Assembly (NCBI GenBank): GCA_037176905.1
Contig: JBBBWG010009524.1
Span: 1 to 22,820, forward strand
Direction: 5' to 3'
Source: Azolla pinnata
Taxonomy: Eukaryota > Streptophyta > Polypodiopsida > Salviniales > Salviniaceae
Length of the DNA: 22,820 nucleotides
In this document: positions 1-8,165 of the stretch, piece after piece
Layout of the letters: each line of letters opens with the position of its first letter
Position numbering within the stretch: position 1 is the first letter of the stretch
Notes under the pieces: generated by a model
Seen by the model: only the letters and a program-made list of their open reading frames with translations
Databases searched by the model: none
What the model was told of the DNA's origin: nothing
Program-made: the position numbers and the translations under genes

Positions 1-74
1 TCTACCCACGCCTTCACGCCTCCACCATACTGCTGGAAGCCAGCGCTTGTTCCGCCTGACGACCTTTGTCCACA

Positions 75-780
75 ACAAATTGGGCACCACGACTTGAGAT
101 GATCTTATCGGGTAAACCATAAAGGCGCACAATATTTTTCAATAATAGATCTATCGTTTTCATTCCTGAGATTATCTTAGAACATGGAATAAAATGTGTC
201 ATCTTTGTGAATCTATCAACTACCACCATTACTGAATTAAACCCACTAGTTCTTTGGAAGGTCGGTGATAAAATTTGACGAGATGGATGCCAATGGCCTA
301 ACTGGAGTTGGCAGAGGTTGAAGTAGACCGTAGGGATGATGATGTACTGCTTTGGCATGAGCACATGTATCACATGTTCTCACAAATTCTTTCAAAAGTT
401 TCCAAGGTTGTGGCCACCAATAACTTCTAGATATTAACTCCAACGTTTAGGCGACACCAAAATGTCCAGCTAGGGCATCATCATGACATTCCTTCACGAT
501 ACGAATACGACATGGACCATCTGGGACATATATTAATTTGTACTGGAAAAGAAAACAATCTCGAAACACAAATTGGTCATGAACATTCCATACCTTCCCT
601 ATGGTTGAGTTAATGTTGAGTTTCTCTTAAATTTCTTTAGCAAACTTGTCTGTGGTAGTATCTATAGCTATTGTGGTAAGCAATGATTCATCCGTGACCA
701 TATATGTTGCAAAGAGTTGGAGTTGGTTGGGTTGTATGAGACATTGTGATTGTTGGTCGTAAGCTTTATCACCTGGCCGA
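75..780 (-). pseudogene. Integrase of element A, broken
   Basis: Minus-strand integrase remnant. The zinc-binding segment reads HDDALAGHFGVA, an in-frame TAA (447-449), then TLELISRSYWWPQPW and CDTCAHAKA. The core follows with SSNFITDLP, then, after a frameshift near 250, MVVVDRFTKMTHFIPC and GLPDKIISSRGAQF. In the family the first catalytic Asp sits in the motif where this copy has Asn (273-275), and the second sits in SDRG, where this copy has Ser (92-94). The third catalytic residue (Glu) lies beyond the end of similarity. Catalytically dead. Confidence 0.88.
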
Positions 781-939
781 ATTTCGAATTCCAAACGCCT
801 AGATAGGGCATAAACTTTGCCATGTTGGATGCCTGGATGGTAAAAAATTTCTAAGTCGATGGCCAAGAAGTTCGACCATCTTGCTTGCCTCCGATTCAAG
901 GTGCAAGTGGTGGTGAAGTGGAGGAGGTTCTCGATGTTG

Positions 940-1545
940 GGCACCCACCAAGTAAGGACACCATTCTTGAAAGGCTGCAATAATGGTCGAGAGCTCTTTG
1001 TCGTAAACTGGGTAGTTGATCTCAGGGGGTGTGAACTTCCTAGAATAAAAGGAAACATGATGAAGGATCCCATTGTCATCTGGTTGGAAGAGAACAACAC
1101 CGATGGCAAAGTCGGAAGCATTAGTTTCGACAGTAAATGGTTTGGCTAGATTTGTGTGTAGAAGAACAGGAGCTGAGGTAAAAGCTTTCTTCAGTGTTTC
1201 AAAAGCATGTTGAGCTACAGGAGTCCAAGAAAAAAAAGAATCCTTCCGCGTGAGTGCGAATAGTGGTTTCGCCAGTGCAGAGATTCCTCGAATGAATCGA
1301 TGATGGAAATTGGCAAAACCCAAGAAGGATTGCACATCCTTAAACTTTGTGGGAACTTTCCACACTTGTACTACTGCAACTTTCTTCTTATCTATCATGA
1401 GATCACCAGATGAAATGACATACCCGAGAAACTCCATTGAGGTTCGATCAAATTCACACTTCTCGTGTTTGGCATAAAGCCCATGTTCGCGGAGTTTAGA
1501 GAAGATAGTTTGGACATGTTTAGTGTGCTCTGTGGAGTCTTGAAC
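940..1545 (-). pseudogene. RT thumb/connection and RNase H of element A, broken
   Basis: Minus-strand frame starting near 1545 with the post-palm part of reverse transcriptase, including the family motif LREHGLYAKHEKCEF, then GYVISSGD, FLGFANFHHRFI, FSWTPVAQHAFE and the RNase H start KPFTVETNASDFAIGVVL. The codon at 1120-1122 is Asn where Ty3/gypsy RNase H normally has the first catalytic Asp (TDAS), so the nuclease is inactive. After EINYPVYDKELSTIIAAFQEW the frame is lost; the continuation (TCTLNRRQARWSNFLA, YHPGIQHGKVYALSRR) is in another frame between about 780 and 960. There is no RT active-site YxDD because the junction at 1545 lies downstream of it. A non-functional fragment. Confidence 0.88.
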
Positions 1546-1673
1546 CAGAGAAGACAAGGGAAGGGGAAGGAAGCAACAGAAGGAAGGGGAGGGGAGAAGG
1601 AGATGGGGATGGAAGATCAAGAATATATGTAGATAGAGAAAGAGAGAGAGAGAGAGAGTTGTCCTCTAGGCTC

Positions 1674-1853
1674 TCATTTTTGCTGCATCTTCTCCAGTTG
1701 GTTGAGGGCGGGCCGAAGGATGTTAAGGAGGACCCAGGCGATGGCGGGGGCGAGGATGAAGAGGAGGAGGGTGCCACGGGAGTTGTTGTCGGCGGCGGCG
1801 GTGACGAGGGCCGAGCGGGGGCCCAACACAGCATCTTCCTCGGAGAAATAAAC
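1674..1853 (-). pseudogene. psbY: psbY C-terminal fragment (photosystem II PsbY)
   Basis: Minus-strand frame ending at the TGA at 1674-1676. It reads EEDAVLGPRSALVTAAADNN, then RGTLLLFILAPAIAWVLL, NILRPALNQLEKM and QQK. I recognise this as the C-terminal copy of the small single-span thylakoid protein PsbY, a nuclear-encoded subunit associated with photosystem II whose plant precursor carries two such segments. The hydrophobic span and the NILxPALNQ motif are clear. The frame meets a stop at 1872-1874, and no transit peptide or first PsbY segment is visible up to 2600, so this is a last exon whose upstream exons lie elsewhere, or a captured or retained fragment. GC content is high, unlike the retrotransposon sequence on either side. 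About 130 bases of CT-rich sequence (3' flank-like) separate its stop from the broken end of element A. I favour pseudogene or fragment. Confidence 0.75.
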
Positions 1854-1860
1854 ACTAAAG

Positions 1861-2110
1861 ACTAGCTTTGCTTACAAATCCTCTCAAATTAAAAAGACTG
1901 ATCTATATTATGTTATAAATAAGCAAGCTCGTCTTATTTAAACTAAACCCTGACCCAACTAAAGTTAATTATTAGATAGGGTTTAATTTAACTGTAGTTA
2001 AGTGTGAAACTAGAGTTAGATTCAAACTGTCGGTAAAAACTAACCCTAGCTAAGATCTAACTACAGTTAGACCTAATCACAGTTAAGATTTAACCATAGT
2101 TTTTTTATAC
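1861..2110. other. AT-rich spacer with repeated TAACTRYAGTTA-like motifs
   Basis: No coding frame. The stretch repeats variants of AACTGTAGTTAAG, TAACTACAGTTAGA and AATCACAGTTAAG, several of which are inverted copies of one another and match the loose MYB-type core CNGTTR. This may be decayed repeat DNA or a promoter region; the sequence alone does not decide. Confidence 0.3.
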
Positions 2111-2113
2111 TCC

Positions 2114-2270
2114 CTATAAAAGATAGGCAAACTCCCTAGGCCCCACATCTGTTTTCAAAAGCCATCAGAGGAGCCCCAACAGTCAGAACAGCATCAATCC
2201 GCAAGGGCCAGAAAGAGCGCATCCACCAGCTAACATGGACAAGAAAACTGCAAGCAAAGGACCTTCCAGG
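2114..2270 (+). promoter_or_regulatory. Candidate promoter and first exon (TATA, leader, ATG, splice donor)
   Basis: CCCTATAAAAGATAGG starting near 2112 is a good plant TATA box. About 120 bases later an ATG (2235-2237) opens a short frame, MDKKTASKGPS, that ends at CCAG/GTAAGCC (GT at 2270-2271), a strong splice donor context. No downstream exon with recognisable similarity was found. It could be a relic 5' end of a host gene or of a transposable element. Confidence 0.25.
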
Positions 2271-2380
2271 TAAGCCATCCAACACCTCAGCCCTAACCCT
2301 AAAACAACCCTAAATCTTGAACTGCATCATCTTTTTTCCACTCAAATCCGATCACCTTGATTTTCCACTCAAACGCAAGG

Positions 2381-2616
2381 TAGGTCGATGTGATGCATCG
2401 ACCTGCCATGCGCCGCCCTGGAACGTAGGGCAAGTCGATGTGCTGCATCGACCTACCATGCGCGGCTACCATGCATGGGCATGCCACGCACGCCGCATCG
2501 ACCTGCCTTGCGCCGCCTTGGAAAAGCTGGGCAGGTCGATGCACCGCATCAGCCTGCCTTATGTGGTTTCCATGCATGGGCATTGGCACGCCCAAGTGTG
2601 GCATGCCCATGCATGA
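2381..2616. repeat. 50-bp tandem repeat made of short palindromes
   Basis: The core GCATCGACCTRCCWTGCG recurs at 2395, 2445 and 2495, with a diverged copy at 2546: a period of 50 bp with a 51-bp last step. Units carry an inverted repeat: AGGTCGATG (2382-2390) pairs with CATCGACCT (2396-2404) around a 5-base loop, and GTCGATG (2434-2440) pairs with CATCGAC (2446-2452) around another 5-base loop. A higher order of about 101 bp is suggested by ATGCATGGGCAT at about 2471 and 2572. The block ends in a 13-bp perfect inverted repeat (2571-2583 with 2603-2615). GC-rich compared with its surroundings. Confidence 0.85.
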
Positions 2617-2810
2617 CTGTCAGAGCCAAAGAAGAGATTGAATAATTGAAGGAAGATATAAGAGTAGAGACTAAGAGAGGAGAGTGGATGGATAACAGAA
2701 GAGTGAGTTTATTAGAACAGAATGAGAACAAACAGAGTCGGATACAAGAAAGGCTTAAGGCTAAAGACTGGCGTTTATTCGAACTGATTTGATATTATGT
2801 ATATGTCTCT

Positions 2811-2817
2811 ATTTATA
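2811..2817 (-). promoter_or_regulatory. LTR TATA box
   Basis: On the minus strand this reads CCTATAAATAGAGAC, a near-ideal plant TATA box. It is conserved in the second LTR copy at 19087-19093. Transcription from it would run leftward, toward 2600 and lower coordinates. Confidence 0.6.
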
Positions 2818-2833
2818 GGATTAGCCTAAAGAT

Positions 2834-2917
2834 TTCTAGAAGGTTCTGGAATGTTCTATTACTAGAATATTCTAGGATGCTCTAGACAGTTTTAGAATGT
2901 TCTAGAAAGTTCTAGAG
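2834..2917 (-). promoter_or_regulatory. Heat-shock-element array in LTR U3
   Basis: Alternating TTC and GAA triplets at 5-base steps: TTC 2834, GAA 2839, TTC 2844, GAA 2849, TTC 2854 form five perfect consecutive HSE units. A second set runs GAA 2895, TTC 2900, GAA 2905, TTC 2910 (four perfect units), and a GAA/TTC pair lies at 2865-2872. HSEs of three or more nGAAn units bind heat-shock factors in all eukaryotes. The nearest unit lies about 17 bp upstream of the minus-strand TATA, the usual heat-shock promoter spacing. The block is also describable as a decayed 10-bp repeat (TTCTAGAATG). Confidence 0.6.
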
Positions 2918-2947
2918 TTTTCTTTAAATACAATAAGCTACTTCAAT

Positions 2948-3003
2948 GGTTAGACTTCTCTATTATATAGTACGAGATCCTGGGTTCAAATCCAGGAGAA
3001 GCC
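2948..3003 (+). other. tRNA-like A/B-box segment inside LTR
   Basis: CAATGGTTAGACTTC followed about 30 bases later by CCTGGGTTCAAATCCAGG resembles the internal A and B boxes of tRNA genes (GGTTCRANYCC). The T-arm-like hairpin has 6 paired bases with an 8-base loop, not the 5/7 of a real tRNA, and there is no clear acceptor pairing, so it is not a tRNA gene. The second LTR copy keeps a worn version near 19268-19316. Confidence 0.4.
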
Positions 3004-3009
3004 TAGTGC

Positions 3010-3228
3010 TCATTGCTTCTTTACACTATCCCCCCTTCTAAAATGAGGAATGGAAGGAGTTGTTAACCATGCAGGCCGGGGTTTGTTGGGATAGTGATGA
3101 TGAAAGTCTTCGATAAGAGTTTGAGCATTATAAATATTATCGACGGGTACCCATATGCGATCATTCGAGGAATAAGCCAGCCAATCAACGAGATAATACA
3201 ACTTGTTGCACACAATTTTTAGAATCAA
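3010..3228 (-). pseudogene. Chromodomain of element B
   Basis: Minus-strand frame with KLYYLVDWLAYSSNDRIWVP, then VDNIYNAQTLIEDFHHHYP, the chromodomain pattern (YLVKWxGY...TWEPxxNLxNAxxLIxxF) that chromovirus integrases use to target marked chromatin. Aromatic positions are partly kept (YY, W, W). It is joined to the integrase only through a frameshift near 3215. The frame ends at the TGA at 3010-3012, within the 3' LTR. Confidence 0.85.
3026..3040 (-). other. Polypurine tract of element B
   Basis: On the minus strand this reads TAGAAGGGGGGATAG and is followed at once by the LTR start TGTAAAG. This is the plus-strand primer site of LTR retrotransposons. The pol frame reads straight through it (RRGDSVKKQ) and stops at 3010-3012, within the LTR. 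Confidence 0.7.
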
Positions 3229-4330
3229 GAATGGAGGCTACCTCGTACTCTGGGCCGTCAGCAAGTGGGAGAGGAGGTGGGGCCGGCACGACACGATTGG
3301 GAATCAAGCTGGTGTGACAAGGCTCCAGAAGAGAGCTATGAAATACGGGATGAAGTCGTAAATTTGCAGGAAGATCAAGACGAAAGGTTGAATCATTAAT
3401 CTGCTTTGTGATGACAAAAGGACCGAGGCATTGATAATCTAGCTTATCACACGGCCGAGTAGTTTTGATGTGGCATCCTAACAACCATACCCGATCACCA
3501 ATCTTGAACGGAGACGGAAGACAATGTCGATCTGCATGGGCCTTATATTGGGCTTGAGCTTTTTGAAGATGTGAAGACAAATCGGACTGAAGCTGTCGTA
3601 GGCGATGGAGATGCTGCTCCGTGCTAGGATTTGGTGAGAGCACTAGGATGTCCAAGAGATACCATCGAGGACGGTTACCAGTATAGGTGTAGAAAGGTGT
3701 GACCTTGATAGATGAGTGTACAATGTTATTGTCCGCAAACTTTGCAAGATGCAATATATGACTCCAATCATCTTGTTGGTAACTGATGCAACATTGAAGA
3801 TATTGTTCAACTGTTTGATTCGTGTGCTCTGTTTGGCCATCAGTTTCAAGATGACAGGCTGAAGAGGGTTTGCAAGTCATTTGGAGCCCGTCACATAGGT
3901 GATTCCAGAAGTGAGAGATAAATTGCGGACCACGATCACTAATAATGTTGTCTGGAAGACCGTGATGGTGAAATACTTCCCGCATAATGATATCTGATGT
4001 TTCTTGATTACTAATACTCTTGACACATGGCAAAAAATGTGTCATCTTGGTAAATCGATCCACTACGGTTAAAATAGCATCAAAACCTTGCGAAGGTGGC
4101 ATATCTGTAATGAAATCCATGGAAATTGACTGCCATGGCTTGCTTGGTGTGGGTAACGGTTGCAGCAACCCATAAGGATGATGCCTAGGCATCTTAGCTC
4201 GACAACAGATGTCACATGTGCGAGCGTGATCTTCAACGAATTGTTATAAATGAGGCCACCAAAATCATCGCTTCACTAGCTCTATGGTCTTGCCAATACC
4301 AAAGTGTCCAGCCATACGGGTATCATGACA
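3185..4330 (-). pseudogene. Integrase of element B
   Basis: This integrase joins the retroelement cDNA to host DNA. The minus-strand zinc-binding part runs from HDTRMAGHFGIGKTIEL to CDICCRAK and contains two in-frame stops (TGA 4265-4267 and TAA 4244-4246). The catalytic core is then open for over 330 codons: SMDFITDMP (Asp 4115-4117), GLPDNIISDRGPQF (Asp 3935-3937) and the Glu of DGQTEH (3827-3829). The spacing D-59-D-35-E is that of an intact DDE triad. The C-terminal GPFVI and LHPVFHSSLLEP motifs follow. The core is well kept, but the stops upstream and the frameshift before the chromodomain make it a pseudogene. Confidence 0.9.
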
Positions 4331-4599
4331 ATACTCTAACACTTGAGGGCGTGATGATGCATCAAGGATGTAAAGAAGATTTTTGTAGAAAAGTAAGTTA
4401 TCTTGCCGCTTAAACTCCTTATAACGTCGAGATGATCGTGACAATGTGGAGCAAGATGCATCACTGGGACCAAGGTGGGCGAAGACATCATTTGCAAAAT
4501 CATCAGTGGGAAGTTGTTGTCGAATAGTATCAAGAAGACTTAAATCCAGTGGTGCATTAGAAACCGTTATTGCTTGCAGTTTTGCTGGATCAAGGAGAA

Positions 4600-5400
4600 C
4601 TTACTTTTGATTGTCAAAAGCTGGGTCTCCAAGGCGAGGTGCCAAATATGAGTGCTGAGACAGAGAATCTGTTTTCCCTTGTTGTTTCCCTGGGCGGAAA
4701 ATGATCTTGAAATCAAAGCGAGTTAACAATTGCGCCCACCGAGCTTGTGGCCTATTTAGCACTTGAGCCATCTGGAAATATGTAAGATTTTTGTGGTCAC
4801 TATAAATGATGATTTGATGAGGCGAACCTTCAAAAAAATGTTGTCATTGCACAAAAGATCGAACACAGCTAGTAACTCTTTGTCATGCACCTCATAATTG
4901 ATCTCTGCAGCATTAAATTTTCTTGAGTAAAACGCGACTCCATGTTCCCTTGGTTGTGTGATAGGATGCTCCCCATTGCAAAGTCGGATGCATCTGCCTC
5001 AATGGTAAATGGCCTCGCTAGGTCCACATGAGCTAAGATAGGAGCTGATGTGAATGCCTCTTTTAATTGAGTAAAATCTTTGTCCGCTTCAAGAGTCCAT
5101 ACGAAGGCTTGATTTTTCTTGGTAAGTGAGTGGGCGACTATACAATCTTCGAATAATTCCAGGTGAACTTGCGATAGAAGTTGGTAAATCCAAGAAAACA
5201 TTGGACATCACGGACGGAACTTGGAGTTTTCCATTCCACTATAGTTTGAACTTTCCCTAGATCCATGAAGATACCTTTGGATGAAATTGTGTAACCCAAG
5301 AACTCCACTTCCTTACAGTCAAAACTGCACTTCTCCAGTTTGGCATAAAGACCATCTTCTCTTAAGCGTTGGAGTACTTTCCGCACATTTATATCGTGCT
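4600..5400 (-). pseudogene. RT C-terminal part and RNase H of element B, broken
   Basis: Minus-strand VRKVLQRLREDGLYAKLEKC and VEFLGYTISSKG (5138-5386) continue, after a frameshift near 5150, as LTKKNQAFVW, LKEAFTSAPILAHVDLARPF and TIEADASDFAMGSIL. The RNase H Asp of EADASD is kept. Shortly after QGNME the frame is lost again, and the connection domain (around RWAQLLTRFDFKIIF) lies in another frame between about 4600 and 4830. Degenerate. Confidence 0.88.
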
Positions 5401-5940
5401 CTGCTTATGTTCTAGAGTAGATAAGCAGATAATTTAGATAGACGATGAGGAATATATCTAGAAATCTCGGAAAACGTCATCTGCCATATGTTGGACCCCG
5501 TAGATCAATTTTGGTAAAATGCTTTGCACCACCAATGCGCTCTAAAAGATAGGAATTAAAGGTAGAGCATACCTATTTCTTATTGTGACTTTATTTAATC
5601 CTTGATAATTCATGACCAGACGAAAGGAGTCGTCCTTTTAATTCACGAAAAAGATAGGACAACTAGCTAGAGACTTTGAATGTCGAATAAACCCACTTGC
5701 AAGATTCTCGTCAATGTATGCGCAAAGAACCTCAAGCTCCATTGGTGACAGATTGTAGATCGGTCCCCATGGTGGCTCTTTTCCTGGTTGTAGATCAATG
5801 GGACAATCGTATGGCCAATGTTTCTGAAGTACACCAGCTTTGGCTTTGTCGAAGACATTAGCATATTCTTTGTATTTTGTTGAAATGTAGATCTCTGACT
5901 TTCCTTGAATGTCAGTGGAAGCTGCAACTGATACAATAAA
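5401..5940 (-). pseudogene. Reverse transcriptase N-terminal part and palm of element B
   Basis: Minus-strand frame with YANVFDKAKAGVLQKHWPYD, IDLQPGKEPPWGPIYNLSP and GFIRHSKSLASCPIFFV (to 5638), followed by [17 protein letters not shown] and, in shifted frames, KHFTKIDLRG. About 50 residues of the palm expected between that motif and FRDF are absent, so there is an internal deletion near 5480-5500. The active-site motif expected as YxDD reads YLNY at 5429-5440, so both catalytic Asp residues are gone. Confidence 0.88.
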
Positions 5941-6102
5941 TAAGAAAAACTCTTCTTTTGCTCCTACTTGGCATAGTTGTAGGGTGATGGTTGAAATCTG
6001 AAGAGGAGCAAGTTGTTTGGTAGAGGGTGAATTGGTCACACTATGCTTTTTTTGGGGAGGATCCTGGGTTCGAGTCTGGAGTACTAGCTTTTCTTCTGAA
6101 CG

Positions 6103-6435
6103 TCACCAAATTTCTCGTCGTTTCGAATCAGTTCTAGGGTTGTGGAGCTCGAACCATGGCAATATTGGGTTCTTGGGGCTAGGAATTATATTGAAGGAAA
6201 TGACACATCCTAAATCACCTAAGAGTATGTGTATCGGCTCAGACTCCTCTAATATTTTTCCTGAAGCTATGGGACGTCCATCAATAACAACTACAGAAAC
6301 TAGGCAAGGAAGTTTATGGAAGGATATTTGATGCTTTCGGGCAAAATCTTTATCCATGAAACAAGAATTGGCTCCGGCATCTAAGAGAGCTAGGACAAAA
6401 AGTTGACAACTTGGTGTCCTAACTTGTACTTGGGC
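6103..6435 (-). pseudogene. Aspartic protease of element B
   Basis: Minus-strand frame QLFVLALLDAGANSCFMDKD, where LDAGAN is the retropepsin active-site motif (Asp at 6379-6381, Ala in place of the usual Ser/Thr as in many Ty3/gypsy copies). It continues ISFHKLPCLVSVVVIDGRPI and ends PWFELHNPRTDSKRREIW. It would process the Gag-Pol polyprotein. The domain is nearly intact over about 110 codons, but its element is dead. Confidence 0.85.
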
Positions 6436-6533
6436 TCAGAAAACCTTACTAACATGCTTGGAAGAGATTGAACCCACACTAGGCTGCACAGATCTAGGAC
6501 TGTCCAACCAAACGACTCCGATTTTGGCTAGAC

Positions 6534-7381
6534 TTATTCGTTTGACTCCTCTTCTAATTGGCTTAGGACCTCAAACTTATTGGATAGAGGTGGATTGCTA
6601 GAGTCACTTGTTGGCATTGTTTCTATAATGCTAGACTCATTTTTATTATCACATATAATATGATGTACTTGACGTCTTAGTCTGTGCGGGCAATGAATGG
6701 CAATATGTCTGGGACCTCCACAATATAAGCATAGTCGATTTGCTCGATGACATTGTTTGTCTTCATTCGATAATGGTCCTCGGCGCCAAGTCATATCAAT
6801 CTCCATTGGTGTTGGACTCCATGTTGTGGAGCTGGGATAGGGCCAAATTGTTGCCTTGGAGATTGTGTTCTCAATGATGCACAAGTTGGCATAAATCTTG
6901 ATCTTGTTTGCTGTTGTTGTTCTCGCTCGGACCGACACTCAAAAAGTCGATTATCACATCATACTGCTCGGCTGATAGCTTCTGTGAGGGATTTTGGATC
7001 TTCTGGGAAGGTAAGGAGCAAATCTTTTACGTCTCCACGTAGACCGGAACGAAACCACTCCATGAGGGCTTGTTCATCCCAAGGAATATCACTTACAATG
7101 AGACGAAAATTAGCTACATATGTCGATGTTGGTTGATCCCCTTGCCGCAGTGTGCAAAGTTTATTGATTATCGTCCTTACACTATCCGTATCCCCGAAAC
7201 AAGCTTTAAACTCTTTGATGAATTCTTCAAAGTTGTTGAGTAGGGGAGAATTTTCTTCTAGCAACGGACCAAACCATAACAATGTCGTGCCAATCAATAA
7301 AGTGCCCACTAGCCCGACTCGAGAGGAATCCGTCGGATATCGCGTGGGATGCATTTGAATTACCAACCGCACTTGATTCAT
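6534..7381 (-). pseudogene. gag of element B with CCHC zinc knuckle
   Basis: Two adjoining minus-strand frames. 6959-7381 matches the Retrotrans_gag domain (RVGLVGTLLIGTTLLWFGPL, FGDTDSVRTIINKLCTLRQG, DIPWDEQALMEWFRSGL). 6534-6938 holds the zinc knuckle CLYCGGPRHIAIHC (C-X2-C-X4-H-X4-C), which binds the RNA genome. The N-terminal third of gag is missing because the element is cut at about 7378. Confidence 0.88.
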
Positions 7382-7538
7382 TGTATGTATCCATATATAG
7401 GTGAATACATACTAATATAAGTTAATTTGCAGCTATGTTCGAGCAAAGTCGTGGCTAAATGTGCAGTAAACAAACAATTTTAGCGCGTGTTTGCTGCAAA
7501 ATTGTCGCGACCATACTACAACATTGTTTGCCAAGCAA

Positions 7539-7590
7539 GATTCAAACCCATCATCTCATTTGAAACAATGAAGTGGTCTATCCAATCAAT
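7539..7590 (-). other. tRNA-like A/B-box module, copy 1
   Basis: On the minus strand TTGGATAGACCACTT (A-box-like) is followed about 30 bases on by GGGTTTGAATC (B-box-like, 7549-7539). The same arrangement recurs at about 8118-8165, 21058-21110 and 21963-21985. It suggests an origin from a tRNA-derived SINE or a captured tRNA pseudogene; it is not a functional tRNA. Confidence 0.4.
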
Positions 7591-8117
7591 CCAACATACA
7601 ATAAGATAATATATTTACTAAATTCAATATAAAATGATTAATACCCAATTATCTATCCATATATAAACCAATATGCGTGTATACATCTAAATATACATGT
7701 ATATATATACATGAATATATTAATATTTATGCGTATATATATGTATGTATGCATATATATACAAGCGAATATATAGCAAACATGTACATTATAGGTGAAT
7801 ATGCATGTTTGCATAGATATACAGGTGAATTAGCATGTATGTTTCAATATACGAGTGAATATGCCTATATCTGCCCATTTAGAAGCCAATATACATCAAA
7901 CATGTACATATATAGACGAATCTGCATATATCTATACATACACATACAAATATGCATGAGAAAATGAATATTTAGATGAATATGCATGTATGTATGCATA
8001 TACATGTGAATACATACAAATATAAGTTAATTTGTAGCTATGTCACGTCAAAATGTGTAGTTAACATGTTTGCTACATACTTGTCGCAACTATACTACAA
8101 CATTGTTTCCTAAGGAA

Positions 8118-8165
8118 GATTTGAACCCATCACCTCATTTAAAACAATCAAATGGTTTACCAAAT
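8118..8165 (-). other. tRNA-like A/B-box module, copy 2
   Basis: The minus strand reads GATTTGGTAAACCATTTG, then ATGGGTTCAAATC (8128-8118). It is homologous to copy 1 with point differences, and its B box is closer to the GGTTCRANYCC consensus. Confidence 0.4.

Larger units (their letters stand above)
1..1545 (-). mobile_element. Ty3/gypsy retrotransposon remnant A (pol 3' half)
   Basis: A decayed LTR retrotransposon read on the minus strand: the end of reverse transcriptase at about 1545, then RNase H, the zinc-binding HHCC segment of integrase, and the start of the integrase core near position 75. The order RT-RNase H-integrase is that of Ty3/gypsy. The left side is lost at the window edge, and similarity already fades below about 75. 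The right side breaks abruptly at about 1545, where the coding similarity changes to a pyrimidine-rich stretch next to the psbY fragment, so the RT palm and everything upstream are missing. There are at least two frameshifts (about 250 and 940-960) and one in-frame stop (447-449). No LTR is visible for this copy. It differs in sequence from element B and is an older or separate insertion. Confidence 0.9.
2618..3025 (-). mobile_element. 3' LTR of element B
   Basis: The stretch begins TGTCAGAG on the plus strand and ends CTTTACA at 3025, that is TG...CA on both strands. On the minus strand it lies directly after a polypurine tract and the chromodomain end of the pol frame, which is where a 3' LTR belongs. 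It is 408 bp long. A second diverged copy of the same LTR lies at 18910 onward. The minus strand carries a TATA box (2817-2811) and upstream heat-shock-element-like pentamers. The 5' LTR is missing because the element is truncated at 7381, so target-site duplication cannot be tested. Confidence 0.8.
2618..7381 (-). mobile_element. Ty3/gypsy chromovirus element B, 5'-truncated
   Basis: A minus-strand LTR retrotransposon read from 7381 to 2618: gag, CCHC zinc knuckle, aspartic protease, reverse transcriptase, RNase H, integrase, chromodomain, polypurine tract and 3' LTR. The chromodomain after the integrase places it in the chromoviruses. The 5' part (5' LTR, primer binding site, start of gag) is absent; gag similarity stops at about 7378, where AT-rich minisatellite DNA begins. 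Decay includes frameshifts near 3215, 4830 and 5150, in-frame stops at 4244-4246 and 4265-4267, an internal RT deletion and a mutated RT active site. It cannot move on its own. Confidence 0.93.

Noticed and set aside
1659..1865. Plus-strand Glu/Gly-rich frame over the psbY fragment
   Set aside because: Antisense shadow; the minus frame matches PsbY over its full hydrophobic segment.
2948..3003. Functional tRNA gene
   Set aside because: T-arm has the wrong stem/loop size and no acceptor stem pairs; it lies inside an LTR.
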